A stretch of DNA of 64,000 bases, from assembly GCA_028753945.1 (NCBI GenBank), contig JAPNXP010000002.1, positions 10,540,001 to 10,604,000 of the forward strand, read 5' to 3'. Position numbers and translations under genes: made by a program. The DNA comes from Hexactinellida sp. DTS-2022. Lineage: Eukaryota > Porifera > Hexactinellida. The notes below the pieces were generated by a model. That model had not been told where the DNA came from and ran no database searches. It worked only from the letters and a program-made list of their open reading frames with translations. Shown one piece after another: positions 19,853 through 30,961 of this stretch; positions within the stretch are counted from its first letter, which is position 1, and every line of letters begins with the position of its first letter.

Positions 19853-20964
19853 TTGTTCTCTTCCTTCTGACCTGTTCTCTCCCCTCCTCTCCAGGCTTTC
19901 GAAGGTGCGGCTGGTGCGCTGGCTTTCGAAGGAGCTCTCGAGCTGTGTCAGTTCCTGTTCGGCCCTCTCGCGCTCCTGCACTTTCAGAGACTCCACAGTC
20001 CTCGCTGCTGCTCCCCATGCTGGCATCTCGGAGGAGTCCGGCTCCTTCATGGACTTCTCCGCCTCGGAGCGGGTGCGGGTCAGACGCGCGCTCTCCTCCT
20101 GGATTCGCCCCTTCTCCTAGATAGGCAGTTATAAGCTATACTTACTTGTATTAGAAGCACCACTCTGTGTAATTCCATTGATTTTGGCAACTTCGGTATG
20201 TATATGTCGGTGAGAACCATTAGAACCGACATAAATATTTATTTTCTAGATTTTTCAAAACAAATCAGGATAATTTTTGCCACGAAAACAACAGCGCCGG
20301 GCGGTTATTCGAAGCAATACGGTATACTGAAAAGAGTGTCCATGGTTTGGTAATACAACCTCTATGTCCTGTTTCTGCCAGAACTTGGATCTCCCGGATG
20401 ACGTAATCTCTCCCTGGGCATCAGTCTTCGTGTAGGCCGCCCCGACAGGGCCCACCGTCTCCTGCTTCTTAGCTTTCTCCTGGTGGAAGCTGTAGTTGGA
20501 GCCGGAGGACTTGCACACTCTGTCCTTAACCAACTTCTCATCCAGGTCGTCTTAGTTACGCGCGTATATCGTCACGTGTTTTTGGTGCAGAAGTCTATAA
20601 GGAAAGGATGCTCATAACAATGCATATAATATGTATAGGGGGAATACCTCTCTATGTCTGGTATGTGGTAGGCCCGAGGGCCCTTTATAGAGCTGGATAC
20701 CGCCTCTCCCGACCAGTTGATGAGCACGAACTTATTCAGACCCGTGTTGGTGTCCACCACTCGAATGTATGCGTAAAGGATTTTACTGGCGGACATCTCG
20801 TGAACCAATTCGTTCCAGTCGTCTCCAATCTCCGCAACGATGAGGGTAGGAGATTTCCCATCATATCCAAACACTGCCCAGGTGTTAGAAGAAGTGGCGT
20901 TTCTAATTTCGTCGTAAGCTGCGCCTATCTGTTTGCCGTTAGTACTCAGATCTATTCTCTCCAT
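19853..20964 (-). CDS. DBNL: Drebrin-like / Abp1 actin-binding protein, exons 1-3, with in-frame TAA
   Basis: Three exons with matching phases: 20964-20648, 20594-20360 and 20116-19853 (introns 53 and 243 nt, GT-AG). Exon 1 starts at ATG and exons 1-2 give an ADF-H (cofilin-like) domain: WAVFGYDG (29-36), KILYAYIRVVDTNTGLNKFV (61-80), then LINWSGE (81-87), the hallmark of drebrin-like proteins, and HVTIYAR (112-118). Exon 2 goes on with SSGSNYSFHQE and SKFWQKQ, as in vertebrate DBNL. Exon 3 is Glu/Arg-rich (EKGRIQEES, QERERAEQELTQ), like the family's coiled middle. Family members bind F-actin and link it to endocytosis, with a C-terminal SH3 domain. No SH3 exon is visible here. Codon 120 (20552-20554) is TAA, between ARN and DDLDEKL, inside the ADF-H domain: a pseudogene, a null allele or a sequence error. 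Confidence 0.82.
20165..20345. repeat. Dispersed repeat family C inside intron 2 of the drebrin-like gene
   Basis: CCATTGATTTTGGCAACTTC, then GTCGGTGAGAACCATTAGAA, then CGCCGGGCGGTTATTCGAAG. It is the reverse complement of the copy split by the Mutator-like element at 8695-9474. It makes intron 2 (243 nt) much longer than intron 1 (53 nt). Confidence 0.7.
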
Positions 20965-21239
20965 TCAAATGCTGTCTAATTAGAATTAGATAATAACACG
21001 CACTACTCTATTCTGTAGAACTTAGCGGTACACGAAATTATATTATTATGGGTAGTTTCTATATTGTAATTCAAATTGAATAAAACACTATAAACATAAA
21101 TAAGGAATCTCTAACTAAGAGTTTTTGCAAGTCAGCATAATTCTGAGAAATTTATTTTTGGCATGCGACTTGAAAATGTCAGGTTTGGCTTCCCATACAC
21201 GTAATACAATAGAATGGGAATTCAGGTTAGAATAATTTG
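20965..21239. promoter_or_regulatory. Upstream region of the drebrin-like gene (promoter expected, not resolved)
   Basis: AT-rich DNA just 5' of the ATG at 20964 on the minus strand. No TATA box or initiator can be named with confidence. Confidence 0.25.
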
Positions 21240-21670
21240 CCCAATGTGTACAAACAGAACTAATTATAGTAACTAGGTGAGCATGAATAAATTGCAAATG
21301 CACAATCCAAACTATTGTGTTATTGAACATGAAATACGACAATATAAAGCCATGGTTACATCTACATAACTAATTCAAACAATAACGAAATAATCAAAAT
21401 ATAATTTCTTACTAGAAGTTCAATAGCAAGTAATTAGTGACAGTAATAGAAGGTTATATAACAGATGCAATAATATGTAAGCAGTTCTGGAGAATAGGAA
21501 ATGTTAGAAAAATCTGCTTGAAGGGATACATTGAATGGAAAGACTTGATCAAGGAGAGAAAAAAGAACACTGTAAATTGTAATCAACGTCTAAAAAGGAG
21601 TAAAAATTAAAAGAATAGAAAAGAAAAGTTAGCATAGGGGCCATAAAGAAATGTATGATTGTTAAGAAAA
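21240..21670. repeat. Segmental duplicate of 37170-37640
   Basis: The blocks ACAAACAGAACTAATTATAG, AATTCAAACAATAACGAAAT, GACAGTAATAGAAGGTTATA and GTAAGCAGTTCTG occur in the same order at 37180-37460. The copies are diverged with small indels. Both contain a minus-strand TAGTAAGAAAT/TAGTAAGGAAT donor-like site (near 21405 and 37378). Confidence 0.75.
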
Positions 21671-22449
21671 TGTTATCACATCTAATTATGCAAATGATGG
21701 AAATCACTCATTCAATCAACAGGAAAATTAAGTTATTGAAAAGCCTCCTAATTTTTGACTTCAAAACTGAGGGCTATTTAAAAAAGTGTTACCTTTCATA
21801 ACTACACAGTTAACTACAACTGGGATTGTTGTCTAGACATCAATAACAGTATGAAACATGGGAATAGTTATCGCAATAAACGTGTAGACTAGTACACTAA
21901 ATATAATCAGTTTGGGACATAACATGAGCTAGCCAGCCAGGAGGTTGAGGTTCGAAATATTGCAAGTATAAATCAATCAATCAGTCAATAAATAAACAAA
22001 AGTATAAATAAACCAATAAATAAATAAATAAATAAATAAGGAACAGATAAACTTACATGATGTATAGGTGTGGAGTTGTATAAATAATACAGAAGTTGTC
22101 CAGCAAATGGAGAGGATAGAACTTGATAGTCTTTGTCTGAGCAAACGGAGCTCCTCGAGAGAAGACACGGGTCGATAGATTCCATGTTATGAACAAAGCG
22201 GGATTCAGGTACGTGAAGGTGATTCTCCTATCGCATAGAGAGGAATTAAAAAGCGGATTTGATTTAGAATACAGTCGAAATCGAGTGTTTCTGAAACAGT
22301 CTTTTTAGTCTCCGGATTATTTGGAAGTCCAATTCTTGTGTTAGTTAGTATAATCGTAACTCTTTTATATAATATTTGGATACTTAACGTTCGAGGATTA
22401 ATTGTCAAATAGAGGGATTTTGTGTTCTTTTTTTTGTTCCACTATTAAA
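21671..22449. other. Intron-like or intergenic DNA with AATAAATA tail
   Basis: A CAATCAATCAGTCAATAAAT and AATAAATA run lies at 21973-22038. On the minus strand an ATG at 22185 opens 43 codons (MESIDPCLLSRSSVCSDKDY...) that end at a strong GTAAGT donor near 22056. This could be a first exon, but no partner was found. Confidence 0.35.

Positions 22450-22532
<83 letters not shown>
22450..22532. repeat. ATT trinucleotide microsatellite
   Basis: Pure TTA/ATT run of about 27 units. Confidence 0.95.
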
Positions 22533-22534
<2 letters not shown>

Positions 22535-23591
22535 CAATTCAAATAATACCAAAACAGATGGAAGGAAACAAACTGAAAAGAGTTACATACCGGTATAACT
22601 CCCGTAGAGACGTGAAAGAGAGCGAACAATTCACAAAAACATCACATAAATTTAGGGAGATCTGATGGGGTCTGTAGGTTATACACCAAATATTGAAAAT
22701 ACTATAAATCGACAAGTAAATAATTAGAATAAGTGCAAGATTCATTAAGCACCTGTTTGACTTTCATCCGAATGCCTCTGTCCCCGAACATCTGTTAATC
22801 TAAGACATCTGACACTTAAAGAACAAATATTTCTTTTGAAACTGGGTGACCGCTGCACAAGTTGTGTAGCATCCTAACTCCTACAGAAAAGAGCTGAGAA
22901 GCACGGTTGAATGGAACACCAGTTATGAGGGGGAACTTACTCGAGTCAAACTTGAGAGCTATTAGTCATCTCCGGACACGACACAGAATGATTGAATGCT
23001 TCCTATGGAATCTCCTATAGAGCAGCCAGATAAGGGAGTTACGGGAGTATCAGGTAGAGGAGGAACATACCTGATCAAATACATTGATAACCATCTTTAC
23101 ACTGTTACTTTTTAACTGAGGAAATCTTGCATGTTTATTTCACATACTTATCGTATTAGCGGAATATGTCGAGCTGTTTTAATGTATTTGTGATATTTCT
23201 CCACCCATTATATTTGAGACTAGTGTCTTGAATTAATCGAATCAACGAGTAGATTTTATAAATACAAATTGTGTTGCCATAGTAGCTAGTCAAGTTGTTA
23301 GTTTTAACTAGTAGTGTGTTTCATGGACTATGCAAAATCACCATATAAAACTCAAAATTAAGAGCCACTATTCGATAACGAGACAATTTTTTCAGGTAAA
23401 CCAATTTACTCAAAGGCAAATCCAGCCCCAAACCCGAAGGGGACAGAGGGGGGGGGCAGAAGGGGGCAGAGACCAAGTTCATAACTAAATTTTCAACATA
23501 AATTAATCTAGAATATCTCAAAGTCCTTTAAAAATGTATATACAATGATATATAGTGAATGCGTGATAGCTGTAATCAAACCAAAGCTATA
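22533..23591. other. Intron-like or intergenic DNA
   Basis: Includes a minus-strand donor-like site at 22935-22940 in a module (ACTTACTCGAGTCAAACTTG) that recurs at 25024 and 25545. A poly-G tract lies near 23450. No gene was seen. Confidence 0.4.
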
Positions 23592-23760
23592 TACAGTGGA
23601 ACTTCCACAAACGTGGCCTGTGGAAACGGGGATCCTCTGAAATTTGGGTTAAAAAAATGCAGCAAATTCCTAGTCCCACATAAATGAACCTCCACAAACG
23701 GGGAATCGGGGTGGCTAAGACCTTGCGTCCCTGGCACCCGTTTCTGCAGGTTCTACTGTA
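23592..23760. mobile_element. Tc1/mariner/pogo-type MITE, TA target
   Basis: Left TACAGTGGAACTTCCACAAA and right GTTTCTGCAGGTTCTACTGTA are imperfect inverted ends with TA at both edges. It is internally non-coding. Its right edge abuts the next MITE. Confidence 0.65.
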
Positions 23761-23765
23761 ACTGC

Positions 23766-24134
23766 ATACCTGCCAACCGTACAGGGATTCCCTGTACAGT
23801 ACAGGGATTTTAATTACTAATTATGAGTCAAATAATGCCTAAAAATGTCTACAGTGGTGATAGTATATTCTGCCATGCATTCATTTACCACATAAAAGCA
23901 CAACTGGTTAATATATTCATTAAAGCGTACAGGAATTCCCTGTTCAGTATATAAGTCAATGTTTTCTTCCTTTACAAAGCGATAATTTTACTATGTGAGT
24001 GTATAGTAATTCTTTGGACGAGCGAGCGCAACGAGCGAGAAAAATTTTTGGGAGGTGTATAGGGATTTTGGCCAATGTACAGGGAGAAATTGGAGCCCTG
24101 TACAGGATTATTACTTAAATAGGTTGGCAGGTAT
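23766..24134. mobile_element. hAT-like MITE with CATACCTGCCAACC ends
   Basis: ATACCTGCCAACC at the left and GGTTGGCAGGTAT at the right are perfect inverted ends. The flanks GTAACTGC (23758-23765) and GTAACTGG (24135-24142) match at 7 of 8 bases. The interior contains GTACAGGGATTCCCTGTACA dyads near 23779-23806. The duplicated target overlaps the last bases of the neighbouring MITE (23592-23760), so this element is younger. Confidence 0.75.
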
Positions 24135-24564
24135 GTAACTGGTGACTTATGCAAATCTGGACTTCAGGTCTGGGGGGCAGCTCATTAATTATGGGGGGGG
24201 GGGGGGCTCCGCTTGTATATAAAACAAATTCCTTCAACGAAGTGAATCATACATCGGTGAACTTAGTTGGATTTTACTGTAGCGAATAAATCATCGGATT
24301 AAACTACATATATGGGTGTGTATAGAAACACATTTGTTATAATGGAAGGTAATTAAAACGAATAAGTAAGCAGTATGCTGGAATATGGAATATAAATATC
24401 ACAAAGTCACAGTTCAACCCGTGAACCAATAAACAAATCTTTCTGCTCATGGATACTCAACTTGAGTTTGGACTGCTTGTTAGAAACAACTGTTAAGGTA
24501 TTGGTAAGAATATTGATCCACTAACGAGCCTAACCACATTTGAATAAAACCTCAGGATTGGACG
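24135..24564. repeat. Segmental copy of 37030-37160, plus poly-G
   Basis: 24340-24475 (AATTAAAACGAATAAGTAAG, CAGTATGCTGGAATATGGAA, ATATCACAAAG) matches 37060-37165. A 12-G run lies near 24195. Together with 21240-21670 this shows that two separate pieces here are joined at 37 kb. Confidence 0.6.
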
Positions 24565-24728
24565 CGAATTAATACAGATTTCCGGTTTGTTTTCGAACAC
24601 AAATATTCAATTATTTAATTAATTAATAATATCCTTTCAAAAGATTTTCAATACAAATGACACCGGTTAATACGAATTTCGGATATGGCCAACAAATTTT
24701 AACATCAGCTTGGTGTTCGCATCAAGTA
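24565..24728. repeat. Dispersed repeat family B, copy 3
   Basis: CAGATTTCCGGTTTGTTTTC, CCTTTCAAAAGATTTTCAAT and ACACCGGTTAATACGAATTT are in the same order as at 4835-5098. Confidence 0.6.
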
Positions 24729-24899
24729 TGAACTAACAATAGTCTGGTAATAATTATTGAACATGTAGCGGTAAATCAAATTTAATGAACATAAATCAGT
24801 GTACAAGAGATACAATGTAAGAATGTCATGGCATATAATCGAAGGAAAGTTTAAAACTAGGATCTCCGGGCACAATAGCTGATAGAATCCTTGAATTAG

Positions 24900-25660
24900 A
24901 ACAATTCAGTTGCGCGGCGATCAAGTTCTCACATCTACATGTTCTCATCTCTAGTTCTCATATCTACAGGAGAGTGAGGAGTGAAGAAGGAAGTTTGAGA
25001 AAGAATAGCAGTTACGAGGAGGTACTTACTTGAGTAAGCTTGAGAGAGATAAGATCTTCGGGTAGACACGATACTTCCTACAGAATCCTTGCATTGGAAC
25101 AAGTGAGCTGCGATCAGTCAGTGCTATTCTTCATTCTCCTAGAGAGTAAGGAGCTGATAAATTATTTTGAGAAAGTATAGCAGTTACAAAAAGGTAATTA
25201 CTTGAGACAGTTCGAGACCGATCAGAACATGGCCAGAGATTCCACTAATTGATTGGTCCTTGCTTAAAACGAAGAAAGCACAATCAGCAAGTGTGGTTCT
25301 TCCATTTTCTAGAGAATAAGTCAAGTAGAATGAGTTAAATAAAAGTTAAAGTACTCACTAACTTTACCATTCCAAGATAGATCACATCTCCAGACACTCC
25401 ACTGATTGATTAAAAAGGAGTAAACAAGTGTGTTCCTCTTCTCCTATGAGAATAAGTACTTTCTATGAAAATATTAAGCTATGGTCAAATAGTGTATTTC
25501 GAATACAGGGTAGTTTGAGATAAAATATCATTCAAGAAGGGTAACTTACTTCAGTCAAATGTAGAGTGAATAGGAATTATATTCACTTTTAACTTCTTGG
25601 ACGGAAAGACTCCTGGATGTTCTTCTTGTTTAGTTTAATTTTTTAGTTTTTGTTTGAATA
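24900..25660. repeat. Degenerate ~170-190-bp modules with minus-strand splice-donor-like sites
   Basis: Four or five diverged modules share a block like TACTTACTTGAGTAAGCTTG, then GAGAGATAAGATCT, ACACGATACTTCCTA and GAATCCTTGCATTG, then TTCTCCTAGAGAGTAAGGAG. On the minus strand each contains ...CTCAAGTAAGTA, a good 5' splice-site match. They may be decayed duplicated exons of a minus-strand gene, but no reading frame is conserved well enough to call. Confidence 0.45.
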
Positions 25661-28208
25661 TTTCCTCACCCATTATATTTTAGTTCTAGTTCCTTCAATT
25701 AATCGAGTCAAGCATTAGCTTTGATATATAAATTGTATTGCTAGGTAATGGCGTGTGCAAGTTCAGGCGAAGGCTCCCCCTACTCTACTCACGGTTGTCC
25801 GAGTTAGCATAAACAATATTTACAATTATTAAACTTAGGATAATGCCATCACTGTTAATTTATGCATGCAAAAAACAGTTTATCAACTAGCATATGGCTT
25901 TTCTTTTATTATACTACATTCGTTAATAATATTCGTTTGAGTATACCGTGTTTCACGGTACTATGCAAAATATAAACCATAAACCCCAAATTATGATAGT
26001 AATAGTACCCCTAATAGTACCCCAATGCCCCAATGCTAGACTGACCAACTTCAGGATCTTTAAACAGCCTACCATTCGATAACCAGCAAAATGATTTCTA
26101 ATCGACATGCTGGTTATCAGCGTCAAACTAAGATATGATCTGCATTTCACGTGTTCAAATTTGTTGTGTATGTAATTGGATTTGCAAGGTGTTTATCAGT
26201 GACCCATCGACCTAATCTTAACACCGCTCTCTAAATTCTGGTTCGTACAATAATCTGCGCAGTCTTTCGTAAGATTGATCGTTTGAAAAACGGCAACTCA
26301 AGTACACAAGATTTCAATTAAAATGGAGACAACATCTTAAATTAAATTTCTATGGGAGACCAAACAGTTCTTTATTATAAATATTAAAAACTAGAGTCAT
26401 TTCGACAAACTATACAGTACTTGAGCTAGCTAGAGGGAGCAATTCTTACGCCTCCTTTATAGATAAATCGACAAGAAAAGACATTAGGCGGGGGATATTA
26501 ATTAAATTAAATTATATTAATTATCTAGAGGAAAAATGTGATAAACTACAATATGATTTCGAGTGTATTGCTATTAGCTTAAGATTTACTTACACTAAAA
26601 TAAATGTCTCTCAAAACTAGAGGATAAATGTGATGAAGTGCATACGTGATTTTCAAGCCAACTAATCCAGCTCTTTACACCAACATTCACTTAATCCACA
26701 GAAACTTGATTGCAAATAAACCAAATGTACTTCACTAATCTTCAGTTTTACACTAATATCAATTGATATATTGAAGCTGCAACTGATAGCGGAACTATGC
26801 TATAGCTGTCGGAGACTCAAAAGAAATAAATGGGATTCAAATGACATCCATGAAAACCAAAATAAAAATTTTCCCACCAAAAATATCGCCATTATAGCTA
26901 TAGAACGTTAAAAATCTACGAAACGACCAAAGTTAAATCCCAACAAGTGAAGCAACTGGATGAGTTGGCGTGGAATAAGGAGTATGCAAATGCGTTGATA
27001 ATTATTGCTTAAGATGTACTTACTTCCAACAATGAACAAAGTATAACTAGAAGAAAAGAATTGATGAAATGATTGTCGACTTGCAACTTGTATTTGATTT
27101 TACTTACTGTAGGCCTTCGTCGTAACTGTTTATGTCTAAAACATACAAATATGATGAGCAATATGATATCGAGTGTAGTACTACACTATATGTATTCGTA
27201 CCAATCAATAGTTTGTGCCACAATTTTCGCATGGCGGAAATACGTTGCGAAATTCATGCGTGTCTTATCAAAATCTGAAAATAGTATTTTTCAAGTTTGG
27301 TTAATAGCTTGTTATACTAAATATTTGGGGCCATATTGAGCCGACATTTTCATAGTGGCCTGCATATTCCTCTCAGTGCCACTTGTGGCACAAATTGTAA
27401 AATGATTGTAAGTCAACAACTAAGATTAGGAAAGTTTAGAAATTGTCAGCAAGAGTAATTCTGTTATGTAGAATTCAAAACTGCATTCAGGCTTCTATAA
27501 TTCGAAACACTTATTTTGGTAAACAGAAACATATATTTAATGAGCTCATTATCTAGTCAATTAGTTAGCACCTCAAAAAAACTAAAATTATTAACCCTGA
27601 CATTAGTGACATACCAATTTATGAGTCTCATCACATCGAAACCCAATTTAATGTGTACTTCTATTGAAATGTCGATGAATATATAAAATGAATGTGAAAA
27701 TTATTGATCGGTACGAATACTATTGGTAGATAGAACTTACATTTTAACACCATCCTGGTGACCCTAAAGAAAATGTGATGAAATAATGATTTCGATTATA
27801 TTTATATGAAGTTAGGTTTACTTACTTTAAACGTCTTGAGCGCTATAAGATTTAGAGACAGGTAATGGAAATCGATTAGAGGGTGGATAGAGGTATTACA
27901 GGGATTTAATTTGGAGTCTGGGGCGCTATATTAATTTGTCATTTCAGTATTACAATTTTAGGTGCTATAGACTTAAGCGCCATCAATTTAAACCCTGATT
28001 TATACCTTTCCCAGTTGAGAAAATATATATTATTACCACCAATTACCTTGGTCTTTCTTTTAGATCTAGAAATGAATTTCAAATTAATAAATTAACTCCA
28101 ATTTAATTTGGTTAATTGCAGTATCATGATGCTTTAATTAAGCTATAGAACATTATGATACAGCAATACGATGGTTTGCATAGACAAAAATAATAGTCAT
28201 TTACTATA
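25661..28208. other. Intron-like or intergenic DNA, no gene called
   Basis: Minus-strand AAGTAAAT/GTAAGT sites recur near 26588, 27018, 27108 and 27826, each close to AAATGTGATGAA-type text, so the modular pattern continues. A small foldback at about 27899-27993 has ends CAGGGATTTAATTTGG and CAATTTAAACCCTG. The 88-codon plus-strand frame at 27073-27339 lacks recognisable motifs. Confidence 0.35.
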
Positions 28209-28991
28209 GGGGAATTCCATGTCAAGTCAACCAGTCATTTCACCACTATCAATCGATTTGCCTGTAAATTGCTGTGTAACAAGCTACAAGCAAGTCTATA
28301 CTTTCCACAAAATTTTAGACTAATCGGTTGAGTGGTTTTTGATTTATGACGTCACAGATTTTCATTTTTTTGTTGATTATCCAAACATTTTTCAAAATCT
28401 TGGAGCACCATCTCACTTCAAACTCGTCTAACTTTTGAAATAATTATTCAATTCCTTTAAAAATTGCTATTCTTACGTTTTAATATATGGAGAATTCAAA
28501 TCAGATGGATATATTAAGTTATCATTTGTTTTTCTTAGTGAAAATTGGAACTGAAACCAATACCGGAAGTAGAACCGGAACCATGACGTAGCAAAAATGT
28601 ATATTTTCGAATCACTTTTATTTTTTGGTAATTTATAGTATGCAGTCTTAACTCATTCTGTAGAAAATTTCATTATGGTTTCCATATCTTCCCATTGAGT
28701 TATTCACATTTTTGTTCCTCTAAACGCTTTTTATGTGATACAACTTTTTAATGTTCTTTGTAAAATACAATACTGGCTAGAACTATACTCTATTTCTATC
28801 ATATTGATATATATTTCATATTTGTATAATTATTATAACTCATTCCAACAGCAATATACAATCGATATGTGTATCAGAAATTTGTGGTTTGTGATATGTT
28901 TGACCTCAGATCCACTACATGTTAATTTAGCGCATTAGTATTGTTGCTATGTATAATAGGAATGCAATAGATTAAACTAATGAGCTGTGGA
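28209..28991. repeat. Left terminal inverted repeat of the 5.9-kb transposon
   Basis: Reverse complement of 33116-34091 apart from point differences and the MITE insertion in the other arm. It holds the uninterrupted GGAATGAGTTATAATAATTA (in reverse complement), the empty site of that insertion. Confidence 0.9.
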
Positions 28992-29053
28992 CTTACTTAC
29001 GATAACTAATAGTTTTTGTCACACTGTTATTTGGGCCAATCTTAATACCAATG

Positions 29054-29218
29054 TACAGTGGAGTTACACTAAATCTGGTTGCTAATAGGCGAATGTTGCT
29101 AATAGGGGAATGAAATTAACAGTATTATACAACTGGGATCTGAAAATCGGTTGCTAGTAAAAAGCAATATATATAATATTGCTAACAGGGGAGTTGCTAA
29201 TAAAGCAACTCCACTGTA
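29054..29218. mobile_element. Tc1/mariner-type MITE, TA target, inside the 5.9-kb transposon
   Basis: Ends TACAGTGGAGTTACACTAAA and AGCAACTCCACTGTA. The interior has repeated TTGCTAATAGGGG-type blocks. It lies between the left arm and the 3' end of the transposase gene. Confidence 0.65.
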
Positions 29219-29352
29219 TTTGTTATTTACATGATCATTCAAATAATTGAGATTACTTATAAATCATGATTTGATAATTGTCTTTAATGTAATATTCATA
29301 TATATTTCCAAATGGATTACGTAAGTTTACTTATATACAATTTAATCTCTTG

Positions 29353-29812
29353 CTACGTTTGAAAATCAGTAATTAGCTTCATGTCCATTGATGAGATTTT
29401 GAACTTCCTTGCACGTTTTGAAGAAGGTTTTGGAGTGGCTATATAGCCTATTACATCATTTTGAGGGACATAACAAACGTCTTCTGTTGAGGGCCAATAG
29501 AAACTATTTTCAGGACGCCCTGGTCCTTTTGGATGCATAAAGCTGACCTTTATATCACCTTCTTCCTCACAGACTTCTTTAATTACACAAATATACCAAT
29601 CTTTGTCATACATACATGCGACATAATCACCTATAGTTAGGTTAGGCAGCTGTGAAGATTGTTTAGAGTTTGTCACACGATTTCCTTTAAAATCATATGT
29701 TATTGTGTAATCTAATTGGTCACTAATTCGCTTTGCTCCTATTAATGTTGCACTTAATGGAGTGTATTGATGGTAAGTACGTGTTCCTGGTATAGTTTTG
29801 ATGTTATCAAAT
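29353..29812 (-). CDS. Transposase exon 8: Tudor/SH3-like C-terminal part
   Basis: Begins after TTTTAG with FDNIKTIPGTRTYHQYTPL and includes LTIGDYVACMYDKDWYICVI, VSFMHPKGPGRPENSFYWPS and a basic SSKRARKF tail. It is intact to the stop at 29353. Small beta-barrel domains of this sort usually bind modified or nucleosomal proteins (inference for this one). Confidence 0.75.
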
Positions 29813-29877
29813 CTAAAACATAATTAAGTGTACTAAAACATAATTTAAGAGCTTTATCTATTAAGCATTTAACTCAC

Positions 29878-30328
29878 TTTGTTTTAAATGTCTCTCGCAA
29901 ATGAGACACTTGATGTTTGGAAATGAAAAAGAATTTGATAGAAGAAAGATTTGGAGTTGTAGAACAAAAGTTATACATTTGAATAGGTGATAATATATGA
30001 CCTTCTTTTGGTCGCTGTAAACTTGCTCGGGCGGTAACTCTTTTTACTGTACCTCCAATGCCATCACAAGGTGATTTTCCGTGGGAGGTAGCGAAAAAAT
30101 TCCATACTGCATCAATTCCAAAATCAGTAGAATGCTGACACAAGTTGTATAAATGTTTTCTATTTTTATACTGGCCTGCACACCCATCACTAAAATATTC
30201 AATATTTCTAATGTTAGGAAGAATTAATTTCAAATGTTCTGTGAACGTTTGGATCATATAGTACACCATTGTGACATCATGTTCTGTATCATCGGAAATA
30301 AAACAGAATGATTTGTTACACAGAATAC
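29878..30328 (-). CDS. Transposase exon 7: second catalytic block
   Basis: Contains CFISDDTEHD, IEYFSDGCAGQYKNRKHLYN, WNFFATSHGKSPCDGIGGTV and KRVTARASLQRPKEGH. The Asp of FSDG and the acidic residue of PCDG are candidate catalytic positions. It is open throughout and ends at a GTGAGT donor. The acceptor is only about 6 bp from the MITE at 30334-30900. Confidence 0.8.
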
Positions 30329-30333
30329 CTATA

Positions 30334-30900
30334 TACACTAACCAGCCAAATGTATTTGAACAATAGGAATTTAAATGCACACACAATACTCGTCTGGTAA
30401 CTTATTAACGGCTATCTGAACTATTCTGAAATGACTATAAATATCTTATTATAGATATACATTACAAAATATTGCGATTTCAATTAAATTTTGAAAATAT
30501 CCATGAAGTGGCACAAGTTTTTCAGCCACGTACCACTTGTGGCATAAGTGGCACAAATGGAAATGTGGCTGTATCACAGTAGAAAATATTCGGATTGATT
30601 TGAAATAATGTACTTAGAGTAAGTTAACCATGTGGAATACAAATCCGCTATCAGAATTAATTAATTAACATTTCATCTTAATGATCACAAATTAATTATT
30701 TAATTAGTTAATTATATATTTAATGAGTTTAACGCCTCCAAAAAAAATTAAATTCGAAATTTTGCTGATTTATTATACTTTACATATCGTTTCATGTTAA
30801 TAGCCATTTTATAGCATCTACTAATGTTATTATGCAGGTTTAACCTCAAATGTATGAATTCATATTATTGCTGTTCAAATACTTTTGGCCGGTTAGTGTA
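30334..30900. mobile_element. Tc1-like MITE inside intron 7 of the transposase
   Basis: Ends TACACTAACCAGCCAAATGT and ACTTTTGGCCGGTTAGTGTA, with TA at both edges. The end text resembles known Tc1-like termini. Removing it leaves an intron of about 68 nt, in line with the other introns of this gene. It contains GTGCCACTTGTGGC-like dyads near 30525-30560. Confidence 0.8.
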
Positions 30901-30961
30901 GATTTGCAAATATCAACTTTAATCAGATAGTAAATCTGGGAGATTATATCTTAAATTTTAC

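Noticed and set aside
20549..20560. A tiny intron removing the TAA of the drebrin-like gene (GTAACTAAG)
   Set aside because: It would be 9 nt, far below any spliceable size; the other intron in the gene nearby is 53 nt.
21925..22040. tRNA or tRNA-derived SINE (GAGGTTCGAAAT followed by an AATAAATA tail)
   Set aside because: A B-box-like string alone; no A box or cloverleaf could be drawn.
27073..27339. 88-codon plus-strand open frame
   Set aside because: No recognisable motif, ordinary AT-rich composition and no supporting splice or start context.
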